DNA of 64,000 bases from Hypericum androsaemum (GCA_963995505.1 OZ023186.1:16747570-16811569); one strand, 5' to 3'; positions 35,541 through 47,907 are shown, numbered from the stretch's first letter. A program made the numbers and translations. Notes: generated by a model not told the origin, from the sequence alone.

Positions 35541-37655
35541 ATGTCGCTGATGGAGAAGTCAGATCTCGCATCCGATTCTCAAAGAACCCAGTAAGGAAAC
35601 CCTAAACCCTGCTCGCTCCCTTTGGTTCCGTTGTTTTTACGAAATTGCCACCGCTCTTAAAACCCTAGGGTGTTTTTCTTTCTTCGTTTTGGTCGATGTT
35701 TATGTGAATTGGGGGATTTCTTTTAGGTTTCCTTACGTGACGGGTACTTCCGTGGTGGCTCTCAAGTACAAAGATGGGATTTTGATGGCTTCGGATATGG
35801 GAGGTTAGCTCGGTTTACTTTATTGATTTGTTATGACTGCTGTCTTTCGGTTTCGTGTCGTATTCGGACAGCTTGCGTTTGTTTGTTTGTTTGGTTGGTT
35901 GATTTAGAAACTGAGAGGGGGAGACATTGTAGAGTGCGGGATTCAGAATGGCGGGTTAATGTTGGGTAGTTTCTGTGACTTGGAGCTAGGGTTTAGGGTT
36001 ACTCGAGGGATGTAGCTGCAGTCAGTTTAAGATCTTCGAGGGAATGTGATGGCTTGTTGTCTGAAACTTGCTTAGGGTTTGTTTTTCTTTGTCAAACTGG
36101 AATAATAGGGAGGTGTGAGCGGATCGAATTCGAACCTTAAGAGTAGTTTTTGTTTGATAGGGCTCTGCTTGTGCAGGTTTGACTTAAGTTATTGGGTCAT
36201 CATGCTAGGGAAGGGAAACATTTTCCACTCCTAGTGTAAAACATAAAATGTTTGTCCCTTTGAGATTTAGGAAAACTCAGCTGCGAAAGTTACTGATATA
36301 ACCGTGGTTTGATCCATGTGCTATGTTTCGTGATTTGAGGTTTCTTTGATTGCTGGTTGATAAACTTGCCCCAAGAGAATCCGTGCTTTGACTTTCTGCA
36401 TCTCACTGGTGTTATTATTTATTTATTTTTTCTGTATATGTGCCTGTTGGTTTTGATCATTTACCTGTGACTGTCAATTTCAAGTTTTCTACTATGGTGT
36501 CTTGTAAATCTGGTTCTCATCTAATTGGGATGCTATGTCATCTTGCAACTAGACATGTGATGGTGAATTAGGAAGCTCTCTGTTCTTTTTCTCACTTCTT
36601 ACCTCCATGTTCTTATTACCAACAGGTTCTTATGGTTCCACCCTGCGGTATAAGAGTGTGGAGCGGATAAAATCGATTGGGAAACATTCTCTTCTTGGAG
36701 CAAGTGGAGAAATCAGTGACTTCCAAGAAATAATGCGCCGCCTTGATGAGCTCATGTTAGTAATAGCCAGTCAACGGACTCCAGAAGTTAGAACGTTGAA
36801 AAATTGTTTTGCATTATTTGCTATTGGGAACATACACTAATTGTATGCTTGCCTTTTCTTAATATCTGCAGCCTGGAGGACAATATGTGGGATGATAACA
36901 ACTCTCTGGGGCCAAAGGAGGTTCATAACTATCTGACACGTATGATGTACAATAGGCGCAACAAATTTGATCCTTTGTGGAATTCCCTTATCCTTGGAGG
37001 TGTGAAGAATGGGAAAAAGTATCTTGGCATGGTATAAATCTTCTGTTTCTTATTTTTTGCTTGACGTTGTTAGTTCCCCGCAATTGAACCTATGTTGGAT
37101 GATTGAGGTACACCTCACTTTGCTTAGAATTCTCACAAATTCAGTTTGGGATGTCTCCAGGTATCCATGATTGGTGTAAGTTTTGAAGACAACCATGTCG
37201 CAACCGGTTTCGGGAATCACCTTGCAAGGCCCATCCTTCGGGACCAGTGGCGTGAAGATCTGTCATTTGAAGAAGGTGTCAAGTTGCTGGAGGAGTGCAT
37301 GAAAGTTCTCTTGCTTCGTGATAGATCTGCTGTCAATAAGTTTCAGGTCGGTTCTGTCTCTACTTGCCTTTTCCTTCTCCAGCATAGCTAGAAATCAAAT
37401 GTGAACTATATCAGGGAATCGCCTGTTGATACTCAACCGAATACATTCAAACTATCACATAATGATGATTTATTGTGAGCAAAACCAGATGGTGTTTTTC
37501 TTCGGTTTGGTGACATGACACGATCACTCTCCAAATTGCAGGTAGCTAAGATTTCTGAAGAAGGGACAACCATCTCACCGCCTTATGCATTGAAGACCAA
37601 CTGGGAGTTTTCAGCATTCAGGAACCCAACAGCTGGTGCTGAGGGATCATGGTAA
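35541..37655 (+). CDS. PBG1: 20S proteasome subunit beta type-4 (beta7 position)
   Basis: Six exons, 35541-35590, 35727-35803, 36626-36755, 36872-37031, 37161-37346 and 37542-37655, join in frame to 238 residues. The product is a structural beta subunit of the 20S core particle, in cytosol and nucleus, at the place of yeast Pre4. Family landmarks: QFPYVTGTSVVALKYKDGIL and MASDMGGSYGSTLRY near the N-terminus, HSLLGASGEISDFQ, NSLGPKEVHNYLTR and NRRNKF in the middle, GVSFEDNHVATGFGNHLARP, and the C-terminal NPTAGAEGSW. This subunit is processed but non-catalytic in the family. Length matches plant PBG1 as I remember it. The first-exon start gives a short, family-like leader peptide (MSLMEKSDLASDSQRT). 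Intron 2 is the longest (822 bp). No defects seen. Confidence 0.95.
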
Positions 37656-38330
37656 TCTTATCCGAAACGATTCCTGTTGGTTGTGTTCCCCAACAGACTT
37701 GTCTTATCCGAAATGATGAACGTTGTTGAGTACGATTCCTGGTTGCCTGCTTTTGTCGACGAAGGGATTTCGTTATGAAACCATCGGAACCGTGCATGCC
37801 GTTTTCTGTGTTCTCACAGGTTCTCCGTTTTCAGTATCTTGATTATAACATTTCCAGTAATTGATTGTGCATGCTTCTGGTTTGGTTTCGTGGGGGACAT
37901 CCCTTGTATTTTTCACTCCCTCAAACGACAGCGGAAAACGATCGCCGACAGATCAAAAGAGGCCCTTTGCTTTACTTGGGCGCGAAATGGAAGCGAACCG
38001 GGGTTAAACTTGAGAATCAAGTTTGGGGTATTAATTGAGGTAGCCTATATAAAGGAAAAGGACACTCGTCGCTTGCCAATTGTTGTAAATTCTGCTATTT
38101 ATCTAAAATTCCATGGACGAACCAATTTCTTAGCTATATAATCATCTCGAGATATAGAATAATAGTTCAAATGGTAGGTCAACCTTTGGTATTCGGAGTG
38201 CTTGACCATATTTAGGGTTCCGATGGTATTTTTTCGTTGGTAAAGATTTGAATCCAAAAATTTTCTTACGAAAATTCTAATCATTTATTATTTGGACCGC
38301 CTCTCATATAGACACCATCCCCTTCTTATA
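37656..38330. other. 3' region of PBG1 and spacer
   Basis: Probably the PBG1 3' untranslated region to about 37850, then AT-rich DNA. A degenerate stretch at 38150-38285 contains tRNA-box-like words (tagttcaaatggtaggtc, gatttgaatcc) that hint at a SINE, but ends and target duplication are not clear. Confidence 0.4.
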
Positions 38331-38582
38331 TCTACTCACGTGAAGGAACAATACCTCCTCTACGTTCTTGACAGCCCGTCTTTGTCTCAGAAGAGTCTTT
38401 CAGTGGCATGTTTCGGTCCTCTTCCCCATTAAATGACTTCGAAAGAGTGAGCCACCAGTTCAGGTACAAGAGACTATCATTACCGCCTGGACAATTAGAC
38501 ATCCAACTTGTAATCGCAACGACCCAATTGCAAGAGCAGAGCTCTATCAACTGAGCTATATCCCCCGAGCCAAGGGGAGCAT
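38331..38582 (-). other. Nuclear plastid DNA insertion: trnA-UGC 5' exon and part of its intron
   Basis: On the minus strand the sequence from about 38568 reads GGGGATATAGCTCAGTTGAT, AGAGCTCTGCTCTTGCAA. This is the 5' exon of plastid tRNA-Ala(UGC), ending at the anticodon loop. It continues without a break into its group II intron (TTGGGTCGTTGCGATTAC, GTCTAATTGTCCAGGCGGTA, GAGGACCGAAACATGCCACT). The 3' tRNA exon and most of the intron are absent, so it cannot make tRNA. Small differences from the plastid sequence I remember (for example GTTGAT for GTTGGT) fit an old transfer. Confidence 0.88.
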
Positions 38583-39316
38583 GCATGAAAGAATCGGTAG
38601 GTCCTGCTCAGGTGGTAAAAAAAATTAGTGGAGAAAATTGATTAACTTAGCATCACCAGAATTCAATCTCGGGGTTGTCTTAAGCTCATAAGAATCATTG
38701 TAGGAGTAGGCTATCTGAAAAATATACGAAGCAAAAGGAAAGACGCTGACAGTAACTTCCCACATCAATAACAACGAAAAAACATTCGGAGAAATGCAAA
38801 ACTTGTACCAGCAATCGAGTATCTCCAGTTTTTAGCCGACAAGAATGATGATGGTCAACTGATAATTAAGCACTTAGCGAGAGGTTTTTTGCACGGGAGA
38901 AGATGATACCGTCGCGGCCCTGCCTCGGTTCAAAAAATCGATTCGGGCGCGACGGTGCCATATCTCCTGCGAAGAGAACCTTTCGGTGCTTTCCTCTTTG
39001 ATATACACATTGTGTTTCAGTGATTTAGTCTGCATCGTTCCTCCTCAGACCAAGTGTTTTTGTGCCATGTATATGTGTGCGTGTGTAGAGTGGCTCTTTT
39101 CCTCTCATCTTTTGTGATTGATAGCTTGACACAACAAGGGGGTATATAACTTTTTTTTCATGCAGCTGTCGTATCTACAAACAACAACTAAATTGAGAGT
39201 CGAGTATTATCTGATCTTATAGAAAAGAAAATTCTCCCGATAGCTAATCTAACATGATTCAAATTCGAAATGTAATTTACGTGAATCCAAGTTTTTTAAC
39301 CTATCAGTACTTTTTT
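38583..39316. other. Spacer, nothing recognised
   Basis: No gene or bounded element supported. Mixed composition with a GC-rich patch at 38880-38985. Confidence 0.4.
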
Positions 39317-40551
39317 GGGTAAATTACTCTCAAGCCCCTGGTGTTTGGTATATTTCATGCTCGCCCCCTGCATTCCGGTAATCGATTAAAAACTCCCCGA
39401 TGTTTGATTTTATTATACTCTCAGGCCCCTCGCTGACGTCAGCGATCATTTTTCTTTGTAAAATGACTTTTCTACCCTCACAAAAAATAAAAAAGTTAAT
39501 TAATTTCTTTTCTCTCTCCCTAAGATCATGTCCGACGATCGAGGCATCAGAGAAGAAAATGCTCTTGTCGACGTAAGCTTCCCCTTGCTTCCTCTTATTG
39601 CCGTCGAAGAAGAAAATGCTCGCCAGCGAGTTGGGGGCCGACAGGGACTACTTCCTTCAAGCAACGGGACTCCGGCGACGGAACCGCCTTGGCCTGGTGG
39701 GGCGAGGTAATTATAATCGACAACGGATTGGCCCCTGCCGCCGACGGTCGCTCGAGCTCCAGGTCCTCCGGAACGTCGACGCCGAGCTCCAGCCCTTCTC
39801 TCTCCTCATGGAGATGCAGCACAACCTCGCCCATCTCCATCCCCGAAAATGGCAGCGTTTCCTCCTCTGGCGACACCGTAAAGTCGTCGTCTTTGACCAC
39901 GACCTCGTCGAGCCCCACCACAGCCAGAGATTTTTGCCCGAATTTCTTCTTCCCCACTCCAGAAATCCCAGCGCCTCCTGCATCTCCCACGCAAAAAATG
40001 AATCCCAATCGAATGTAGGGTTTCCTTCCCGAACATTATTTAGTGAAAAATGAGTCTCGCCGCTCTCACCTCCGACGGTGGGGAGGTTGCCTTAGTATTT
40101 AGGGTTTCGATTAGGTTGTTGATGATTGATGATTGCTAACGACGGTGGGGAGGTTTTCGATTTTTTCTTTCTTTTTGGACAGGAGGAAATCGACCTAGTG
40201 AAAAAAATATTGTTAGAAAATGATGTTGAAAAATATTAAATGGATGAGGACGAGGAGAATTTCTTCTTCGGGATAGCAATTTTTTGTTGTTTTTTAATTG
40301 ATGTTGGTTGTCGGCGGAAACTGACCGGAGGGTGGCCGAAAAACTGATGGGTCACCGGAGGAAAGGTAGGAGACGACTATAGGGGTAGAATAGTCATTTT
40401 ATGATTAAAAAATAGAAAAATGATCGCTGACGTCAGCGAGAGGCCTGAGAGTATAATAAAACTAAATCTCGGAGAATTTTTAATCGATTACCGGAATACA
40501 GGGGATGAGCCTTAAATATACCAAATACCATGGGCCCGAGAGTAATTTGCC
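39317..40551. mobile_element. Long-TIR MULE family member E
   Basis: Inverted ends are GGGTAAATTACTCTCAAGCC and, reverse-complemented, GGCAAATTACTCTCGGGCC, with about 170 bp of TIR. Inside each TIR lies a palindromic CGCTGACGTCAGCG. The flanking T-rich bases (tactttttt and tttttttaa) do not give a clean target duplication. The interior is GC-rich, with long frames on both strands (about 39595-40050), suggesting captured coding DNA, but none is recognisable and none has a domain. Confidence 0.8.
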
Positions 40552-41950
40552 TTTTTTTAAAAGACAACCTAACAGTACGCAGGCTATATAATTGGTACTG
40601 AGCCATCACGTCATTGCATCGATATCGTTATGTATTTGTCTTGTACGCTGTATATTTTTTTGTGGTTCGGATTTGAAGGATTATATATGAAGCATATTAG
40701 AAGTTGTCCGTACCAACTTGCATCTATTTTTGGACAAGCAAAAAATAATCTGCGCTTAGATCACTCTGAGTACGCCATCCATCACCTCATGCGAAATTGA
40801 CGTCCCGTACGTTGTCCATATAACAGGCTGAAATTTTGATTCCAAGTATGGACTCTATTATTGTTGTTGGACCTCTTAATTACAGTTTTTTTTTACGTAA
40901 TATGACAAAAAAAAAATATTCCTATCAACTAAAAATTAGCTATTAAATTTTTTGCAAAAGGTCTTTACATGGAGAATATGTTATGAGACGCTTCAAGTTT
41001 TTATGATAAAAGATGCAATATTTTTTTGGGTGCGGATGAATTTGGAAGGAATAGGCCGGTGTAAGACTATGTTTATTGAGCGGATCCAATCCGCTCACTA
41101 AATAAACAATTAATTTCTCTCTCATCAAACTACTATTCAATCTAACCCAATCTTTTACCATTTTTATGGGTGATTTCATCAAATCTATTCACCAAATAAA
41201 TAATTAATTTCTCTATCATCTACATATTATATATAATTTAATTTATGTTTACATATAAATTATAATAAATATATAAAATTATGCGTCCATAATTATAACA
41301 AGAGAAAAATTAAAATAAAATAAGAAAATTAAGATTACAAAAATTGGAATACAAAATTAGAAAAAAAAATTCAAGCTACAAATGTATGCGTGAAATGATA
41401 AATTACAAATTTAAAAAATATAAATTACATATTTAATTACTAGTGCCGAATTTTGAACGAATAGTATTGAGCCATATATCATTAAAATTAGATTAAAATA
41501 AAGAAATTGCTCCTAAGCGACGACGCTTAGCTGGCTGAGCAAATCGGCCAAAATGCATCCCTTTTCTATTTTGTTTTTTAATTTCTCCCTTATCCTGTAG
41601 TGGTGATCGCTTATAAAGGTAGTGTGACCAAATGAGTGGCTGAGTACAAATAAATAATTGCAATGAGCTGGTTAGTTGCTGTATGTACTCTACTCTGCCT
41701 CTGTTTATTTTCTTGGAAATAAGCGCCAAAGTCGAGCACTGTTGGCGTATCGGGTTTTTGGGGAACTATTTCGCTTATTTTTTTAACCCAAAATTTTATT
41801 AAATAAATCAAAATTTTTACTATTTGGATAAACTTTACTTCAATTTTTTGGTGCGAATATAGTACACATTGAAAAGTTTAATAATACTATACGACAGGAA
41901 ACATAAAAAAACTAATAGGAAAAAAAATACTGGTAAGCATAAATTAACAC
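40552..41950. other. AT-rich spacer with a repeat shared with 51.1-51.3 kb
   Basis: No gene seen. About 41065-41240 contains two copies of an 'aataaa.aattaatttctct.tcatc' unit. The reverse complement of this unit also occurs twice at 51129-51265, together with the 'aagactatgttt' word, so both are members of one short repeat family. Confidence 0.5.
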
Positions 41951-42417
41951 ATAGGCTCCCTTTGTTTAGTCCGAGGAAATTTTCTGGAAAATACTTTTTT
42001 GAGTCACATCACCGAAAAATATGTCATAAAAAAATTATATGAAAAATTTGGAAGTCATTTTTTCCAGCAAAAGTATTTTTCTAAGGAGTATTTTAGAGTA
42101 AAATACAAGAAAATTCATGTAGTCTATCATTCCAAAATTAACTGGAAAGTTGTTTTGTTGAGTTCTGCATTTGTTGCGGCAAAAATAATTGGGGTTGGAT
42201 TGGGTACGGAATGCCCCTATTTCAAACGGTTCGGAGTGAAGTAACGCGGAGACATTTTTACAAAAAAGTAGAAATACGGGGATCAAAATGAAAAAACTAC
42301 ACGGGCCAGTATCGAAACGGGACATGTCACTGTCGCAAACATGAAAAATACACTAGCCAGTATGACATAACTGAGCATGCCAATATCACATAACAGGGCA
42401 TACTGGTTGTTGCGGAA
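41950..42417. repeat. Left arm of an inverted-repeat element split by a solo LTR
   Basis: About 42185-42243 is partly complementary to about 44525-44590 (shared GAATTGGGTACGGA-like and CGGTTTGGAGTGAAG-like words), on either side of the solo LTR. A short tandem repeat with units like 'tatcacataacagggcat' (42345-42412) abuts the LTR and resumes beyond it. The full element ends are unclear. Confidence 0.45.
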
Positions 42418-44486
42418 AAAAGAGAACAATAACCCGAGACGGATTCTGAGTGGTCGTCCCAAGGTCGGTCTATACTATGCTAGGCTAGGCTAAACTATAA
42501 ACTGTAGACTACGGGCTAAGGAAAGGAAAAGTAACAATAAGTAAAGTAGTTGTGTGTTGTGTTGTTGAAGATTTCATCTTCCTTGCCCGAGCCCTCCTTA
42601 TATAGAGTACCTTGACCTAGCCTCCGCGCCTTCAGAATAGAAAATCTTAAACCGCCCCCAAGACATTCGGCCCCAAGTTTCAATCCTGAGAGATCCGCTT
42701 CAAATTATTTATTCCTAATGTAACGGGATCCTCCCGGCTTGGTATAGGAGAACGCAAACCGTCTTTCTTAAATGAGCAGATCCCGTCCTTGAATAGGAAG
42801 CTTCCACACATGACGACCAAGCAATCGTGGCCTAAAGAGGAACTTACCAAGTCTTACCCAATATTGAGAATCCAGACTCAACTTAGAAAAATACATATCA
42901 ACTTGTCCCTTCACGAACCTTCCATGTGAAATCTTGTCTCAAGCCCGTCATGACTAAATAGCTTACCGCCTTTAGGCTCGAAGCGAACACCAAAATGGGC
43001 CCACGCTTCCCTCCCGGGCCTTCCCTTGTTGATGCCCAAAATCGGATCGCTCGCTTTCTGCCTGTGTGGGCCGAATGGGCTTCCTATATACCGAGCCTTC
43101 TCGCCTTCGAACTCAAAATCATCTTCCCACCTAGGCCCCTAAGGCAGAATAGTCAAGCCCGTAAGCAGAATCCTCACGCCTTAAACGAGCTCCAGCCCGA
43201 TGGCGGGATCCTCCCGCCTTGCCGCTATAAACAGGCTCCAGCTCGATGGCGGGATCCTCCCGCCTATAAGGATCAAGTTTGGCCGCCCGCCTTCGTAGCC
43301 ACTCGCCTTCGGCCTCTCGCCTTTGGCTTTCCACCTTCGGCTTCTCGCTCGGCCTCTCACTCAGCTTTTCGCTCAGCCTCTCACTTGGCTTCCCGCCTTA
43401 GGATTCTCGCTCGGCTTCTCGCCTTAGGCCTCTCGTTTGGCCTCTCACTTAGCTTCCCACCGTAGGCTTCCCGTCATCGACTCACGGAGCGAAGTGCCCA
43501 ACCCGGACACCCCACTTCAAAGGACAAAGCACCCTCCGGGCTCCCACCTTGAAGGTCAGTATCTGGGCTCCTGCCTTGTAGGTCAAAGAAACCATCTCGG
43601 CTCCCGCCTTCAGGACCAAAGCATCTTCCCTCCTTGACCTACATTTTTTACCTGCTTCCGCTCCGAATTGGAAGACATGACAAACTACAAAGTCATAGAT
43701 TTATATCTTGGCTTCGTAGAGCAACTTGAATAGCCTCAATCTAAGCTCCGGATAGAAAGTTATGAGCATTTTACCGAGGAGCATCACCCAGGCGGGCGGG
43801 AAGCAGACCGAACCGCACTCCCGTCTTGGTCTTGCAAGCGGGAAGCGAACCGAACCAGTTCAAAGTATGCTCATCTTGAAGTAGATTTCTGACCATATTC
43901 CTCTTCGAATCAGAAACTATTGTAAACTACAAAGTTGTAGATCTTTGTCTTACTTTTCCATAACCGAAAGAATCAGCTCAATCCGATATCCGAGCCAAAA
44001 TTTACCGCCGATCTACCAAAGTCTATCAGAACTTAAAGAGCAAGCTAATACCAGGACTTGGCACTTTGTTTAGACCCGCTTCTGATCCGAATTAGGAAAA
44101 GCTCTTCAAAACAAAGTTGTAGATACATGTCTCGCCTTTTCATATCTGCAAGAATCACCTCATTCTAACCTACGAGTCCAAAGTAACGGCCAATTTACCA
44201 TGGAAGGACGTTGTCATCCAAGGACAAGCCGAAGTTAACCAAGGACAATACAACAAAGTAGTCTATCGTCACCAGTTTCGATCAAGTAAGATCGTCATCA
44301 GACTCGACGGATGAGAGATTATCGACAATCTCTTTCCAACTCAAAACCAAAAGTGATCGCTTTGAGATAATATCGCTTACCGGTCACTTTGAAACCACAT
44401 CTAATACGGTCACCCGGTCACTTTGAGATCACATCGGGTACCTCAAAATATGTTGACAATGCCAAAATTATTTTTGTATCTCAACA
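42418..44486 (-). mobile_element. Large solo LTR (minus orientation)
   Basis: On the minus strand it begins TGTTGAGATAC and ends CCGCAACA. Flanks ctggt (42413-42417) and ccggt (44487-44491) form a 5-bp target duplication with one mismatch. A minus-strand TATA box and leader near 42600 (complement of ccttatatagag) match the family copy at 4.6-4.9 kb. No primer-binding site, polypurine tract or coding domain lies inside, so the 2069-bp unit is a lone LTR left by recombination. It contains a degenerate 'cggcttctcgcctt' minisatellite (about 43290-43470), a duplicated 'tcgatggcgggatcctcccg' unit (43196-43265) and three loose repeats with 'aactacaaagt.gtagat' (43680-44130). Confidence 0.75.
43290..43470. 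repeat. Degenerate 'cggcttctcgcctt' minisatellite inside the solo LTR
   Basis: About a dozen imperfect units of 12-16 bp built from CTCGCCTT(C)GGCTTCT-like words. Long open frames across it arise from the repeat, not from a gene. Confidence 0.7.
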
Positions 44487-44719
44487 CCGGTATCACATAA
44501 CGAGGCATGCCAGCGCAGCCCCCTTCACTCCAAACCGTCTGGAATGATTTCCTTCACTCCGTACCCAATTCAAAGCCAAAATAATTTAACATCATAATTT
44601 TCCAAAATATTTATTAGAATTGATGAAAGAAGAAATATATCCAGGAAGCTATAGAAATTTAAATATTTTAAAAATTAAACTCTAAACCCTCGTAAACACT
44701 AGGTGAATTTATGTATTTA

Positions 44720-45424
44720 GTTTGCGTTTGTTTAGATGAACAGAACAGGATTGGACACGAATTTTAGTCCTGTATTATGTTTGGTGCAAAAAAGGGCTTG
44801 GACAAAATGAAAAGTTGTTCAAGTCCACCTTCAATTTTTTTTTCCATTTTTTTTCATGAGCCTGAAAATTTTGTCCAAGGACAAAAATTTATTTTACCAT
44901 ATTACCCTAAACTGTTTTATTATTTTTTTCACCATTTTTAACCCGACTAAGAGTATTCATTTTATCAAATATATGATATTATATGTCTGATATCCAATTT
45001 TTTTGGATTCCAAATTCAAATATTTCAGTATTCAAATAACTATTTATATTATGAAAATTTTATATTTTCAGATACGAGTAATTTTTTGATAGGTGTAATA
45101 TAATTGATTTGATACATATTTTCAAATACAATATTGTCCTAGATTATTCTGGATTGGATTTAGTATAACTGATTTGATAAATTTTATTCGCTATAATTTT
45201 TTATTCTTGAAAAAATTGAGCAATGATTTTTGTTGGATTAAGGTATTTTCTCTTTTGTTTCTTTAAAGGGTAGTTTATTCTATAACCGAATTTTAGGCAA
45301 AATTGTTACATGTAACAAAAAAAGTTATCAAACACTAGACTCGACAATCAGAAAAAATGGTTCTGTCCAGTACTGTTCCGTCCCATTTTTCTAAGTCTGT
45401 CCAGAAGATGTACCAAACGTATCC
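44720..45424. mobile_element. PIF/Harbinger-like MITE
   Basis: A 705-bp unit with a 3-bp tta duplication on each side (44717-44719 and 45425-45427). Ends are GTTTGCGTTTGTTTAGATG and, reverse-complemented, GGATACGTTTGGTACATC. The paired inner words tgtccag.ac and ctggacagaac fit TIRs. TTA/TAA duplications and a GCGTTTGG-like end are typical of Harbinger/Tourist MITEs. No transposase. Divergence between the ends is considerable. Confidence 0.6.
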
Positions 45425-45427
45425 TTA

Positions 45428-47100
45428 GAATTACACTATCGGTCCTATTAAAAATACTTTTTAATGGTTTATTTACATAATACATAAATAAAAAAAATTT
45501 AAAAAAATTTAAATTTCTTACCATTCAATCGGCACATAACGGAAATATTATTAATCTGGCTCATCCTTCTGATGATGTTTAATGGGTCGTGAATAACTTA
45601 GACTCAAACTCGTCGAAGGCGGAGATATGATGGGCCGGCACAGCGTTACTGGGCCGAATATTACTGATTTGCCTTCAGCTTGTAATATAATTGCACCCAT
45701 ACGAATGTAAAAGTATCCCCTAAAAAAAATACGAATGCAAAAGTAGACTTCATTTTCCATCAAATTGCAAGACCAGGTGTGCCAAAAAATCTACCAATTA
45801 TAATTTTTAAAATTCTAATTTGATATATATCTATGATAAGATATAAGCGCAAGTTGATATTTAAATCTGTTGTGCTTGCAGATCCCTGTCTTATTATATG
45901 TTTGGACGAAATTGATAAACTTCCAAAATGTTGAATCTTTTGTTGCACTTAACAGTGCAGTACACAAGGGCCCGGCGGTGGTGGGGGGCAGCTAGCAACC
46001 TGGCTTTAATTTTCTTCCACATAACTCCAAAAAAGTTGGTGCTATTTACTCCATTTCACATACACCACGCCATTTTCTGTACATACGAAAAGGAAACCTG
46101 CAAAGAGAGAGCAATCATTTTCCTTCTTAAAAAAAAAATCATTTTCCATCTCTTATCGTCCCTATGCCCTACTCCAATAAATCCCAATGTTTTTTTTCAC
46201 CAAAAAAATAAATAAATCCCAATGTTTTAAAAATGGACGGCAGACGGGCAGAGCATGGTTTACAAAATGGTCGGAGGTCGACCCATGATTTTTTTTGTCT
46301 CCGGGTCAACTGATTTGATCGGTTTGTATTGTCGGGTGATTCTGTTTGAGCTATACGAGATCAAACTCTCCTATACAGTTGAGATTTTTTAAATTAAAAA
46401 ATACAAAATTTATTATATTTAATACTAAATTAGTAAATATTTATGGATAATATATAAGCATCAAACTCATAATTTAATCACTTTCAAATTTAAAAATATA
46501 AATTTATTAAAAAATATTTTTTTGGCTAGACTGGTTAATCCAATTAGACAAATCAGCCACTCCAACCAAATAGGCGGTCAATATTGTTAACCACCGATGG
46601 AACCAGAGGCCAATAGGTGAAAAACGACCCAGAGTTGGCCTCGAGTTACGATTTGACCAATCTGACTGTAGGTAGGACCATAATCTTTTAAAACCATGCG
46701 GCATAGCGACCAATCTAAGAGATTTTTTAAATAATTATATTTAGTAATAAAATATAAATATTTTATAATTGTATTACAAATTTACATTTACATTTTTTTA
46801 AAGTGGATTGTCTTACAAAAATAATTACACTTTGCTAAAAATTAAACAATAGATCCCGTCAATTTTTCTTACACCTTGATTTACATTTATAATAATTAAA
46901 ATATTAATTTAGTCACTTTCAAGCTAACACGTTTTAACAAAATCAAATTTTTTGAACAGTCTATATCAGTAGGTCCAATTAGTTTGATCACTGATCAATA
47001 TCATTAACCGTCAATGAATCAATCTTCAAATTTTGGGATAAAAACATATTACTCTAGATGTCGGACTGCATAAATCATTCATCTCATTTCCCTTACTGAC
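45428..47100. other. AT-rich spacer
   Basis: No coding region or bounded element supported. Very AT-rich from 46380 to 47000. Confidence 0.4.
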
Positions 47101-47224
47101 ATAAAGACACGCAGGAATTTGGGTTGAAGGGAGAGAAGAGGGGAGTGATAATATACTATATCCTATCCGACACAGTAGAAAAGTCGAAATTACTCCTAAA
47201 TATTATCCCTTTCCCACGATACCA

Positions 47225-47499
47225 CTATCCTTTTCCCACTATCTCCACCTCTCCTCCCCCTCTTTCCCCAAAATACCCTCCCTCTTTCTCCCGCTCCAGC
47301 CATCTCCTTCTCCCTCCCTTTTGTCGAAGTAGTTCACCGGGCACGACGCCGGCTGCCCCGTCCTGGAGCACACACTTTCCTCCCCGCCTCCGATGACTTG
47401 CTCGATCAGCATCCTGCCGTCGGGCGCCGTGTAAGAATTTATGGATAAGAGGGAAATTAGGAGGATTTGGAAGAGTGCTATTGGGAATTGCCAAGCCAT
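47225..47499 (-). CDS. Possible small secreted protein (low confidence)
   Basis: An 86-codon frame starting at 47499. It begins with a convincing signal peptide (MAWQFPIALFQILLISLLSI, predicted cleavage near residue 23). Then come GRMLIEQVIGGGEESVCSRT and GQPASCPVNYFDKR, with two cysteines, before a low-complexity Gly/Glu/Arg tail. The upstream minus-strand sequence (47500-47600) resembles a leader (agggttcggg). The tail is the complement of a pyrimidine-rich tract and could be read-through after a missed splice site or stop. I do not recognise the family; it may be a first exon, a decayed gene or chance. Confidence 0.35.
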
Positions 47500-47698
47500 G
47501 GTAGGGGAAGGGCGGGCGAATCCCGAACCCTAGCCCCTTTAACGACGGAAAATTGGAGGAAAAGGGGAATTCGCGGTTGGATCGAAAGGAAAAAGGCGGG
47601 CCTCAGGCCTTCGTAATTAAGTTACAAATCGAGACATTCTCAAAATAAAAGTTGCAAATCGAGTCTAGATATTTTTTCCAAGTGTTTTAACAGCTTCC

Positions 47699-47907
47699 AA
47701 ATATATACGGCTCGATTTTAAATATAAAATAATTGGCTTAGTAGGATCATTAACGAGATAGTATAAAATAAAAAATAATTATAAATAAACAGATAAATTT
47801 ACAAATATATACGCCTCGATTTTAAATATTAATAATTGACTTAGTAGGATCATTAACGAGATAGTATAAAATGGAAAATAATTACAAATAAACAGATAAA
47901 TTTACAA
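47699..47907. repeat. 104-bp tandem duplication
   Basis: Two adjacent copies, 47699-47802 and 47803-about 47907, both open AAATATATACG(G/C)CTCGATT and share TTAGTAGGATCATTAACGAG and AACAGATAAATTTAC. A few substitutions separate them. Non-coding. Confidence 0.85.

Noticed and set aside
38500..38575. A functional tRNA-Ala gene
   Set aside because: Only the 5' exon is present, followed by plastid group II intron sequence; no 3' half.
42995..43465. 156-codon ORF in the 43-kb GC-rich region
   Set aside because: It runs through the solo LTR minisatellite; the repeats in the protein reflect DNA repeats and no domain is visible.
43290..43470. CRISPR-like array
   Set aside because: Units are degenerate, have no spacers of constant length and occur in a plant LTR.
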